This document shows, in pieces, positions 1 through 6,113 of a stretch of DNA of 9,807 bases. The notes beneath the pieces were generated by a model that did no database searches, had not been told where the DNA came from, and was given only the letters and a program-made list of their open reading frames with translations. Location: NCBI GenBank assembly GCA_041744735.1, contig JBGTKH010000299.1, positions 1 to 9,807 of the forward strand, read 5' to 3'. A program made the position numbers and the translations under genes. The DNA comes from JBGTKH01 sp041744735. Its GTDB lineage: Bacteria; Planctomycetota; Planctomycetia; Pirellulales; Pirellulaceae. Every line of letters starts with the position of its first letter. Positions within the stretch are counted from its first letter, which is position 1.

Positions 1-282
1 CCGGCGGCCTTCGCGCCGCATGTGGTCGGTCAGTTTATAAGCGCAGATGGAAAACAGATAACTTTCCAGCGGCCGTTTGCCGTCGTAGTTCGGCAGGCTG
101 TTCAGAAAGCCGATGAATGCCTCTTGCACCACGTCTTCGCTGTTAGCGCGGTTGCGCAGGCGGCTCTCGACAAACGCCAGCAAGCGACCTTCGTACCGCG
201 AGATCAAATCGCCCCAGGCGTCAGAGTCACCCTGGCGAATGCGTTTGATCAACAGGCTGTCAGCTTCTGCGGACGCGGACAT
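1..282 (-). CDS. ECF-type RNA polymerase sigma factor, 3' part missing
   Basis: The visible 94 residues match sigma-70 region 2: RQGDSDAWGDLISRYEGRLL, then SEDVVQEAFIGFL (the conserved helix that contacts core polymerase), then LESYLFSICAYKLTDHMRREGRR, the region 2.3/2.4 segment that melts and recognises the -10 element. The frame runs off the left edge, so region 4 is not seen. I chose ATG at 280-282 because family homology begins a few residues later. A second in-frame ATG at 307-309 would add nine residues (LDSESQAT and so on) that come from the upstream hairpin. The gene lies 88 nt downstream of a gene string with an FHA protein and a Ser/Thr kinase; planctomycetes are known for ECF groups linked to such kinases. 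Role inferred: alternative promoter recognition, perhaps under kinase control. Assignment to ECF is strong; the subgroup cannot be decided. Confidence 0.9.
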   Translation of the reverse strand, partial: MSASAEADSLLIKRIRQGDSDAWGDLISRYEGRLLAFVESRLRNRANSEDVVQEAFIGFLNSLPNYDGKRPLESYLFSICAYKLTDHMRREGRR

Positions 283-284
283 GG

Positions 285-341
285 TAGCTTGACTCTCTGA
301 GTCGAGCATAAGCCGACCGCTCGACTCGGAGAGTCAAGCTA
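285..341. repeat. 23-bp-arm inverted repeat (hairpin) over the sigma factor ribosome binding site
   Basis: Arms 285-307 and 319-341 are reverse complements except at one position (T298 against G328), with an 11-nt loop. A plus-strand RNA would pair throughout using one U-G wobble; the minus-strand RNA has one A-C mismatch. The hairpin ends 2 nt before the sigma factor ATG, and the only Shine-Dalgarno-like run (AGAGAG, minus strand, 298 to 293, spacing 10) sits inside its 3' arm. It also lies 30 nt after the stop of the upstream gene, so it could act as a terminator or attenuator, but no T-run follows on either side. It may also be a dispersed genomic repeat. Confidence 0.85.
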
Positions 342-370
342 AAGTCGCGCGGCCCGCGTCATTGGCGTGG

Positions 371-1099
371 CTACATCCACGGCACCCAGCGGGCCACCAC
401 AACACCGGCGACGACTAATGCTAGTATCGCCCCCGCCGCCGCAAACTGCAAGCGGCCGGTGTAAAAGCCGCGCGTCGCGGTGTCGAGCTTAAAGAAAGAA
501 AAGATAACGCCTAGCAGCGCCAGTACGCCACCCGCGACAACGCCCGTCGTGGTGACGCGGCTGGTAGTAACGACCTGTCTCCAGCGCTCGTCTAACTCGC
601 TGCGAAATTGCTCAGTGAACACCAGACAGCGGTGCTCTTCGCGCATGGGCGCGAAATCGAACTGTACCACGCCGCTGTACTTCAGGTCAGGGTCCAACAG
701 ATGCGTCTTGATGTAGTTCAAGTCGAAGTTAATGAACTGCGACGCGTCCGAGCCCAAATACTCGTCGACATATTCGTCTGTCGCTCTCTTTAACTCCGCA
801 TCCAGCGCCAATGCACACTCGCGCTGTCGGAAGTGCGGACCAGACGAAACGTACGTGCGATGAACCGAGCCTTCTCGCACCGGTTCCGCTTCGAGCCAGC
901 TTGGCCGATCCGGCGGATAAACGATGCGCGGCGGCAATGCGGCGGAGTCGATCGGCGCGGGAGTCGCGTTGCCCTCGGCAGCCGGCGGCGGCGAGGTAGC
1001 TTCGGGCGCGGCGATTTCCGGCGCTGTCGATTGAGCCGCGGGCGCGTCAAAGGCCGTCGTCAGTAGTGAGGCAGTCAGTAAAGTGAGCATGACATTCAT
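371..1099 (-). CDS. Secreted/membrane protein with two C-terminal TM helices, unknown function
   Basis: The family is not recognised. The predicted 242-residue protein starts with a hydrophobic signal-like stretch (MNVMLTLLTASLLTTAF), followed by an Ala/Pro-rich linker to about residue 60. A polar domain with FRQRECALALDAELKRATDEYVDEYLG and FINFDLNYIKTHLLDPDLKYSG follows, then a charged stretch (ELDERWRQVV). Two transmembrane helices end the protein, one around GVVAGGVLALLGVIFSFF and one around FAAAGAILALVVAGVVVARW. The polar domain should therefore face the periplasm or lie at the membrane. I chose ATG at 1097-1099 because AGGTGG lies 5 nt upstream; that AGGTGG overlaps the kinase stop codon, implying translational coupling. 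A GTG at 1106-1108 would add three residues. Its place directly after the kinase suggests a membrane partner or substrate of that kinase; this is inference only. Confidence 0.85.
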   Translation of the reverse strand: MNVMLTLLTASLLTTAFDAPAAQSTAPEIAAPEATSPPPAAEGNATPAPIDSAALPPRIVYPPDRPSWLEAEPVREGSVHRTYVSSGPHFRQRECALALDAELKRATDEYVDEYLGSDASQFINFDLNYIKTHLLDPDLKYSGVVQFDFAPMREEHRCLVFTEQFRSELDERWRQVVTTSRVTTTGVVAGGVLALLGVIFSFFKLDTATRGFYTGRLQFAAAGAILALVVAGVVVARWVPWM

Positions 1100-1108
1100 G
1101 GCATCCAC

Positions 1109-3154
1109 CTACACATCATGGAACTGATATCGAACAACGTTTCGTTCCTTCGGACTGATCCACGGAGCGGACAACTGAATCGCGATCGACATCGTCGCGG
1201 CCAATGTGAATCCCCAAGGCTGAGCGAACGGGAAGATCAACGCCCACAGCACACAGGCCCCCACCGCCCAGATGCTCAGCCGCGTGGTCCGCAGCGGATC
1301 GGCCTGTTTCCACCAGCGCAGAATCGCAAACAACCCGGCGAAGTAAGCCAAGTACGCCGGCAGCGCCAACGTGCCGTCGGCCGCCTGCATGCTCGCCGGC
1401 AGATTCGCATCAGCGAACGGACCTTTAATCGCCTCGACCGTAAGGTGATCCAGTTTGTGCACCATCAACAGATCGGACGCACCGAACACCACGGCGCCCA
1501 ATGCCAAACCGGCGACCAGCATCACAAAGCGGCGCCGCACGCCGTCGCCTTTCGAGCTCTCCCAAAACTTGCCGATGCTCAGGACGGTCCATGCACCAAG
1601 TGTGCTGCACAGCGTCAGCCACAGATAAAACGACCAGGTATCGATCGAGTCCACGATAAAATGGCCGCCCACAACCATCATTACTAATGACAGAACCGCC
1701 GACACGACCGCAGCCATCAATAGCGAACCCGAAAGTTCCGCCAGCCGCTCGCCATGCGACTTGCGCAACAGCGCGTCGCGGACGATTTCATGTTTGGTGC
1801 GATAATGATAACGTGACGCCGACCCGGTTATCATGGCTGGCGGTGTTGCCTGAGCCGCCGCGCCGCTGCCGCCACCGGTCGCTAAGACCAGCGATCGGAT
1901 GGCGAAGTAGACCAAGTAGATGGCCCCGAAAACAACGCCGACTGGTATCAGCCATTGGGCGTTAACTACTACCAGGACCGCGGCGATCACCAGCAGCACG
2001 ACCTTCACCGGTGCACTCAGATGCGCGTGGCTCCACCAATCTCGCAATCGATTCCAACCGGTGCTCACTGCCCGGGCAATCGGTTCGTCGGAGGTGGTCG
2101 CAACCGGCCGCTCGACAACTGCCTCGGCCGCGACGACCTCCTTTAATGGACCGAATGCCATGTCGTGCTGAGCGTCGATGTGCAGCGTTTCGGCTACGGG
2201 CGATTTTGGAGAGAGCGGTTCGATGTCGCGTTTCACGCCCGCGTTTTGCGGCAACTTCGTCGGTGCGACGCCGCCCAGCTTCAATGCATTGAGCATCTCG
2301 CCGACGCTGGCAAACCGCAGTTCGGAATCTTTGGCCAGTGCCTTTTGGATCACGCTGCGGTACGGCTGGCCGAGGCCGGTCAGATCCGGCTCGGCCGTTA
2401 GGTGCTTCATGATGATTTCCTGACTGCTCTCACCGTCGAATGGCACGCGGCCGGTGATCATTTCGTACAGCATGATGCCCAACGCGTAGACGTCGATCTC
2501 TCTGCCGTACACTCCTTTGCCAATCTCCGGAGCCATATAGTGGAACGTGCCGACGCTTTCCGTCTGGCCGCTGCGGCGGCTGCAGGAGATGAACTTCGAC
2601 AGGCCGTAGTCGCCGATCTTGACGGCGTCCTCGTCCAGAAAAATATTGCCGGGCTTCAGGTCGCGATGCACGATGCCGTGATCGTGCAGATAGGAAACGC
2701 CGCGTGCGATGCCCTCAAACCACGCATTCACTTCGTCTACCGGCATGCCGTTCGGGTTACGTTCGATCACGTCCCGCAGACTTTCGCCCGCGACGTATTC
2801 CATCACCACCCAACCTTGGCCATGATCGTCGTACTTGATGTCGAACAGGGCGATCAGGTTGGGATGCTTCAGATTCAGACACTGGCTGACGCCGCGCAGC
2901 TCGATGTCCAGGTTCCGCTGGATTCGCTTCAGTGCGAGTTCCTTGCCGGCGTCGCTGGTGGCGAAATAGACTTCGCCGAATCCGCCCACGCCGATGCCGC
3001 GCTTGATGGTGTAGCCATCCAGTGGCCGCGTTCCGCTTGCGTGGGCAAACCTCATGGCAGCGCCCCGTGGTTGATTTGTCGGCTGGGACAGGGCGGCGTC
3101 GCGAGCGTGGACCCGGCCGTCGCCTGTCTCTAGCGTAGCGGCTGGCTGTCTCAT
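1109..3154 (-). CDS. Membrane-bound Hanks-type serine/threonine protein kinase
   Basis: Transfers phosphate from ATP to Ser/Thr of target proteins. The kinase domain spans about residues 46-292: glycine loop GVGGFGEV (55-62), catalytic Lys76 in LALKRI, HRDLKPGN with catalytic Asp165 (163-170), DYG at 182-184 in place of the usual DFG, and YMAPE (206-210). All catalytic residues are present, so it should be active. A linker (about 295-380) leads to two hydrophobic segments (about 383-420), a polar stretch with HEIVRDALLRKSHGERL, and about six more membrane segments up to residue 660. This makes it polytopic, unlike the single-TM PknB type. ATG at 3152-3154 overlaps the stop of the FHA gene (ATGA), favouring this start and coupling. 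The first 33 residues look unlike kinase sequence, and Met34 at 3053-3055 is an alternative start. Confidence 0.95.
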   Translation of the reverse strand: MRQPAATLETGDGRVHARDAALSQPTNQPRGAAMRFAHASGTRPLDGYTIKRGIGVGGFGEVYFATSDAGKELALKRIQRNLDIELRGVSQCLNLKHPNLIALFDIKYDDHGQGWVVMEYVAGESLRDVIERNPNGMPVDEVNAWFEGIARGVSYLHDHGIVHRDLKPGNIFLDEDAVKIGDYGLSKFISCSRRSGQTESVGTFHYMAPEIGKGVYGREIDVYALGIMLYEMITGRVPFDGESSQEIIMKHLTAEPDLTGLGQPYRSVIQKALAKDSELRFASVGEMLNALKLGGVAPTKLPQNAGVKRDIEPLSPKSPVAETLHIDAQHDMAFGPLKEVVAAEAVVERPVATTSDEPIARAVSTGWNRLRDWWSHAHLSAPVKVVLLVIAAVLVVVNAQWLIPVGVVFGAIYLVYFAIRSLVLATGGGSGAAAQATPPAMITGSASRYHYRTKHEIVRDALLRKSHGERLAELSGSLLMAAVVSAVLSLVMMVVGGHFIVDSIDTWSFYLWLTLCSTLGAWTVLSIGKFWESSKGDGVRRRFVMLVAGLALGAVVFGASDLLMVHKLDHLTVEAIKGPFADANLPASMQAADGTLALPAYLAYFAGLFAILRWWKQADPLRTTRLSIWAVGACVLWALIFPFAQPWGFTLAATMSIAIQLSAPWISPKERNVVRYQFHDV

Positions 3155-4560
3155 TTGTCCAGTTCCTCCAAGCTCATCGAGAAATCATCCCCGGTCACGC
3201 GCGAGCTATGGGTGATCCGTCCCCGGCCGTCGCACAGCAGGCCGTCGATTTCCAGCGGCTGCATGCTGCGGCAATACAAGTCGTCGTCCTGACGATACAG
3301 CACCACGTCGTCCGGCCAATCGCGGCAGACGACGTGATTGTGCCACTTCGGGCCGAGCACACACGACTCGGCCATCAGCAGCACGGCGTCGGCATACGGT
3401 TGAGTGCGATGCCGGCTGACGAAATCCAAGCGGGCCGAGGCGCTCAGCGCGTGCGATTTGCGAAACCGCAGGCGAACGCCCGAGCCCAATTCGATCTCAT
3501 CGCCGTCAGACAACAGCGTCGCGCCTTCAATCATCTTACCTTCGACACGCACCGGGCCGGTGGGTTCGATCACATAATTCTCTCCTTCGCGGCGAATCGT
3601 CGCGTGGCGGCGCGACAGGTCCGCCTGGATCGGCACATCCACGCGGTTGCCCGGCGTGGCTTGGCCCAGCGTGATCTGGCTGTTTAGGCAGACCAAATAA
3701 CCGCCGACCGCATCGACCCACAACAGAAAGCGGGATGTAGTTTTCTTTTGCGTCACCGGTTCAACCTCGGCGAGACAAGTTGCGGCGCCCGCCGTCAGTT
3801 CGCCATCAGCGTGCGACGGTGCCCAGTATTGAGTTAGTGCCAATCGGCGCGACTCCGGCAGCCGCGCCCCGACGTTCGACCAAGCTCGCTGCCGAGCGTA
3901 TCGGGCAACGCGTTCGTCCGGAGCCAAGTCGAGCAGTTGATCGGCCAGCGACAGTGCCTTGCTCCATTCTGCGGCGCTCATTGCCTGATGCAACTGTTCG
4001 GTCAACTCGCGGCCTTGGCGGAGCTTTTCCTGACACTCGTCGCGCCGCTGCCCAATCGCCGGCATCTCGGGCCGCAGCGCGGCGGCCGCAGCCAACTGCG
4101 CATCGGCCTCCGCGAACTTCCCGCGGCGGCACAGGTTGCGAGCCGATTCCATGCGCCGCGCGATTTGCTTCAACGTCGTCAGCGACTCGCTCGCGATGCC
4201 GCGATGTTCGAGTTGTTCAAGCCTCGATATCGCGTTTGCCGGATCATCTGCCTCAAGGCAATTCTCTACTTCGGCCAGCGTTCGTTCAATAAGCTGTTTG
4301 CGGGCCGTGCGGAGATCCTCCGTTTCGCCACCCACGGATTTTGCGGTTTCCAGATCGCGCCAAGCCGCGGCGGCATCACCGCTCTCTGCCTGTTTAAGCG
4401 CCCGTTGGGTCATGCCGGTTACGACTTTCGCAGCAAGTTGCTGGCCGGGAAGGAATTCTCGCAGGTTGCCCGCGCACAGCAGACGCCCGGCCTCATCGAG
4501 CCGGCCGAGCTTCAATGCTGCCTCAGCCTCTCGCAGCTTCAATCGCCAGGACTGGAACAT
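3151..4560 (-). CDS. FHA-domain protein with helical TPR-like N-terminus
   Basis: FHA domains bind phosphothreonine peptides, so this is a likely partner or substrate of the kinase encoded next. Residues 1 to about 240 are helical, with repeating Ala/Leu patterns such as LREAEAALKLGRLDEAGRLL, CRRGKFAEADAQLAAAAALRP and WSKALSLADQLLDLAPDER, typical of degenerate TPR repeats. The FHA fold covers about 277-368: ITLGQATPGNRVDVPIQADL, then SRRH (316-319, the conserved Ser-Arg-x-x/His turn) and SDGDEIELGSGVRLRF. The last 100 residues (YADAVLLMAESCVLGPKWHNHVV and onward) resemble a second, degenerate FHA-like beta segment. No signal peptide or TM segment is seen, so it is probably cytoplasmic. ATG at 4558-4560 has AGGAGG 11 nt upstream. 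The stop overlaps the kinase start by four bases. Confidence 0.92.
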   Translation of the reverse strand: MFQSWRLKLREAEAALKLGRLDEAGRLLCAGNLREFLPGQQLAAKVVTGMTQRALKQAESGDAAAAWRDLETAKSVGGETEDLRTARKQLIERTLAEVENCLEADDPANAISRLEQLEHRGIASESLTTLKQIARRMESARNLCRRGKFAEADAQLAAAAALRPEMPAIGQRRDECQEKLRQGRELTEQLHQAMSAAEWSKALSLADQLLDLAPDERVARYARQRAWSNVGARLPESRRLALTQYWAPSHADGELTAGAATCLAEVEPVTQKKTTSRFLLWVDAVGGYLVCLNSQITLGQATPGNRVDVPIQADLSRRHATIRREGENYVIEPTGPVRVEGKMIEGATLLSDGDEIELGSGVRLRFRKSHALSASARLDFVSRHRTQPYADAVLLMAESCVLGPKWHNHVVCRDWPDDVVLYRQDDDLYCRSMQPLEIDGLLCDGRGRITHSSRVTGDDFSMSLEELDK

Positions 4561-4594
4561 GGCTGCCGATGCCTCCTTTTTGGAGCTTTTGGAG

Positions 4595-4613
4595 TGCGGC
4601 GACTTGTCGCCGC
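4595..4613. repeat. 8-bp-arm perfect palindrome, suspected dispersed planctomycete repeat
   Basis: GCGGCGAC (4596-4603) and GTCGCCGC (4606-4613) are perfect reverse complements around TT. The palindrome sits about 20 nt upstream of the FHA gene's AGGAGG, inside its leader. Read on the plus strand the surroundings would encode LECGDLSPL, a peptide that turns up as spurious translation product in planctomycete genomes; this is from memory and unchecked. It is probably a mobile or REP-like palindrome and may affect mRNA folding near the ribosome binding site. Confidence 0.6.
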
Positions 4614-4659
4614 TTTGAGAATGGACGCGGGCCTGTCGATCTCGCTTCTCTCCTCAAGT

Positions 4660-4681
4660 AGGTCTCGAATCTCGGAGACCT
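4660..4681. repeat. Hairpin with 7-bp arms in the FHA operon leader
   Basis: AGGTCTC (4660-4666) and GAGACCT (4675-4681) are perfect reverse complements with an 8-nt loop. It lies between two other hairpins upstream of the FHA gene. There is no T-run, so a terminator role is unlikely; RNA structure or a protein-binding site is possible. Confidence 0.5.
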
Positions 4682-4694
4682 TCGGTCCAGCTTC

Positions 4695-4718
4695 GTGGCT
4701 CGGTCAGAGACCGGCCAC
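4695..4718. repeat. Hairpin with a bulged 8-bp stem in the FHA operon leader
   Basis: GTGGC plus CGG on the left (4695-4703, with T4700 bulged) pairs with CCGGCCAC (4711-4718) around a 7-nt loop. Together with the stems at 4660-4681 and 4595-4613 it makes three consecutive hairpins in about 125 bases ahead of the FHA-kinase gene string. Confidence 0.45.
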
Positions 4719-4721
4719 AAC

Positions 4722-4773
4722 ATTTATTACTTACTGCAAAACAACGTATTTAATACTCACTGTAAAACAACAT
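4722..4773. repeat. 26-bp tandem duplication in AT-rich intergenic DNA
   Basis: Positions 4722-4747 and 4748-4773 are two directly abutting 26-bp copies that match at 22 of 26 positions (differences at copy positions 6, 11, 16 and 25). The shared core on the plus strand is AAAACAAC. The stretch is far richer in A/T than its surroundings and lies just upstream of the FHA operon leader, where the minus-strand promoter should be. A double operator or promoter-associated repeat is possible. I could not place a convincing -35/-10 pair in it. Confidence 0.65.
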
Positions 4774-4778
4774 TCGCC

Positions 4779-4812
4779 AAAAAAGGGCTCAGGCTGTTGC
4801 CAGCCTGAGCCC
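4779..4812 (-). terminator. Rho-independent terminator of the coiled-coil protein gene
   Basis: Perfect 12-bp stem GGGCTCAGGCTG (4785-4796) and CAGCCTGAGCCC (4801-4812) with a 4-nt loop, followed on the minus strand by six T residues (complement of A4779-4784). It begins 16 nt after the TAA stop of the minus-strand gene at 4829. It has all the parts of an intrinsic terminator, oriented for minus-strand transcription. It should separate this gene from the FHA-kinase string that follows on the same strand. Confidence 0.93.
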
Positions 4813-4828
4813 GCGGCGGGTCGCCACG

Positions 4829-5638
4829 TTACTTCGTGGCATTCACGTAGCTTTCGACTTCCGACCGTCCCTCGCCGAAGTAATCAGCGATCTTCTGCGA
4901 GATGTTTTCCGTGCCGGTTTCCGGCTCTTCGAGCGGGATCTCGTCGCGGAACTTGGTGTCGGCGTTGACCAGTTTCTCGGCCACGTCGATCCGAGTTTGA
5001 ATATCGCGGATCAGGTCCTTGGTCCGTGACAACTGGCTGTCGTCGAAGTTAAAGTCGCTGGTGGTTTGAGCCACCTCGACCATTTTCAGCCGAGCTTCCA
5101 GGTTCTCGACATCCACTTCAAGCTGACGCTTGGCGGCCAGCATGCCTTCCAGCTTCTCGCGGGCGGCGACCAGGCCGCTCTCGCGGGCACGCAGGATCTT
5201 TTGCAGCTTGTCGGTCGTCCCCTCATTGGTCTTGAACCGCTCGAAGCGGTTGGCCAGATCGGCTTGCACCTGCTTGGCCGTATAGGTACGTCCAACGTAC
5301 ACGAACGTCTCGGTGCCGGAATCCATGTCGCCCTTCAGCCGCATGATCGCGTCGCGGTCCTTCACCAAGTTGGTCTCGGCGCCCGTGACCTGCTGATGCA
5401 GCTTCTCGACCTCGACCTCTTCCTTGGCGATCAAGTGCATGTTGTTCCGAATCTCCGGATCCAAGTCCTTGATCATCTTGCGGGCCCGTTCGAGTTCAAA
5501 CTCGATCGGCACGCTGTCTTTTACGGTTTGCTGCAATTGTCCCATTGTCGTACTGACGTAGCTCCAGCCGTTGCGGCCGAAGAGCAGTCCCAACACAAGC
5601 ACCAAACCTGCACCAACAATCAATGTCTTCTTCAGCAT
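4829..5638 (-). CDS. Membrane-anchored coiled-coil protein, unknown function
   Basis: This 269-residue protein has an N-terminal Lys-Lys plus hydrophobic stretch (TLIVGAGLVLVLGLLFG, about 5-21) that reads as a signal anchor or uncleaved TM helix. Nearly continuous coiled coil follows: SVPIEFELERARKMIKDLDP, then AKEEVEVEKLHQQVTGAETN with MRLKGDMDSG, and after a short beta-like insert (FVYVGRTYTAKQVQADL) a second long helix (ESGLVAAREKLEGMLAAKRQ through LEARLKMVEVA). A third helical segment contains RTKDLIRDIQTRIDVAEKLV. The acidic C-terminus ends in a putative helix. No catalytic motif is visible. A scaffold, envelope-stress (PspA-like in shape only) or cell-envelope organising role is conceivable. 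ATG at 5636-5638 has a strong AGGAGG with 8-nt spacing. The gene looks monocistronic, with its own terminator and a folded leader. Confidence 0.9.
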   Translation of the reverse strand: MLKKTLIVGAGLVLVLGLLFGRNGWSYVSTTMGQLQQTVKDSVPIEFELERARKMIKDLDPEIRNNMHLIAKEEVEVEKLHQQVTGAETNLVKDRDAIMRLKGDMDSGTETFVYVGRTYTAKQVQADLANRFERFKTNEGTTDKLQKILRARESGLVAAREKLEGMLAAKRQLEVDVENLEARLKMVEVAQTTSDFNFDDSQLSRTKDLIRDIQTRIDVAEKLVNADTKFRDEIPLEEPETGTENISQKIADYFGEGRSEVESYVNATK

Positions 5639-5646
5639 GTTTCGGC

Positions 5647-5652
5647 CCTCCT
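5647..5652 (-). promoter_or_regulatory. Strong ribosome binding site of the coiled-coil protein gene
   Basis: AGGAGG on the minus strand, 8 nt before the ATG at 5638. It is the best-spaced Shine-Dalgarno in the window and fixes the start codon; it suggests high expression of this protein. Confidence 0.85.
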
Positions 5653-5663
5653 AATCTGTGGTC

Positions 5664-5734
5664 GGCGAAGAAATGAGTACCGTAAAACCTGAGGTGGCAC
5701 CCTGACGGGGCCGGTTTACAAGGACTCATTCGCC
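5664..5734 (-). promoter_or_regulatory. Long imperfect inverted repeat in the leader of the coiled-coil protein gene
   Basis: Several segments pair in register: GGCGAA (5664-5669) with TTCGCC (5729-5734), TGAGT (5674-5678) with ACTCA (5724-5728), CC (5680-5681) with GG (5722-5723), and GTAAAACC (5682-5689, one A bulged) with GGTTTAC (5713-5719). That makes about 20 pairs, with a 4-nt bulge and small internal loops, and an apical loop containing a GGTGGCACC mini-palindrome. As minus-strand RNA it would end about 12 nt before the AGGAGG. It does not match a riboswitch class I know. It may be a regulatory leader structure or, less likely, an operator. Confidence 0.5.
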
Positions 5735-5931
5735 GCCCGCGAGCCGTTATTTGATTGGCGCTTTGAAATTTCTTCAAGTTTTCGATCGTGATTGAACGCG
5801 AAGCGCCAGGCGTGACCGTGGGAAAGGTGGGAAATTTGAGACTGCCCGCGATCTCTTCCCAGCCGTCACAGCCACTATCGCGAACTTGTCTCATGTCGAT
5901 ACAATCGGGATCATTGCACGGCACGTTTGTG

Positions 5932-5947
5932 CAACGAATGTTCGTTG
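5932..5947. repeat. 16-bp near-palindrome, possible operator
   Basis: CAACGAA (5932-5938) and TTCGTTG (5941-5947) are perfect reverse complements around TG. It partly overlaps another pair, TTGCAC (5914-5919) with GTGCAA (5929-5934). Its size and symmetry fit a dimeric regulator site between divergent genes, but arms this short also occur by chance. Confidence 0.3.
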
Positions 5948-6113
5948 ACGTGTTCGCGGTGAGCACGCGATTCCAGTCGAAAGTTTCTGTGGGTAAGGAA
6001 CTTGGGGATGAGTTTTCAGATCGAACCAGGGTCTGGCACAGCGCTTGCTTCGCTAGCACGCCCTCTTGTACAAATCGTCCCGCAATGTGAAGCTCGCATC
6101 TAGGAAACAAACT

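Larger units (their letters stand above)
5639..6113. other. 475-base intergenic stretch without a convincing gene
   Basis: Apart from the Shine-Dalgarno and folded leader at 5647-5734, it holds no supported gene. Open frames exist on both strands (plus about 5788-6090; minus about 6110 into the coiled-coil gene) but lack a ribosome binding site, have scattered codon use and match no family I know. It contains a near-palindrome at 5932-5947 and an imperfect TTGAA/TTCAA repeat near 5763-5777. It presumably carries the promoters of the flanking, divergently transcribed genes (coiled-coil protein to the left, small protein to the right), but no consensus pair stands out. Confidence 0.5.

Noticed and set aside
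285..341. Hairpin as a classical intrinsic terminator
   Set aside because: The stem is strong but neither strand has a T-run after it, and a start codon follows within 2 nt; kept as a repeat/regulatory hairpin instead.
2402..3133. Plus-strand open frame of 243 codons opposite the kinase
   Set aside because: It lies fully antisense to the conserved kinase domain; its codons mirror the kinase frame and it has no family features.
4722..4773. Start of a CRISPR array
   Set aside because: Two copies abut without spacers and differ at four positions, and no cas gene is near.
3937..4968. Plus-strand open frame of 343 codons
   Set aside because: It runs antisense through the FHA gene, its hairpin-rich leader, the terminator and into the coiled-coil gene; no Shine-Dalgarno or recognisable domain.
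5788..6090. Plus-strand open frame of 100 codons in the intergenic stretch
   Set aside because: No ribosome binding site, no hydrophobic or helical pattern and no known motif; most likely chance.
5496..6110. Minus-strand open frame of 204 codons with several Cys residues
   Set aside because: It overlaps the start of the coiled-coil gene in another frame, crosses its leader and ribosome binding site, has scattered codon use and lacks its own Shine-Dalgarno.
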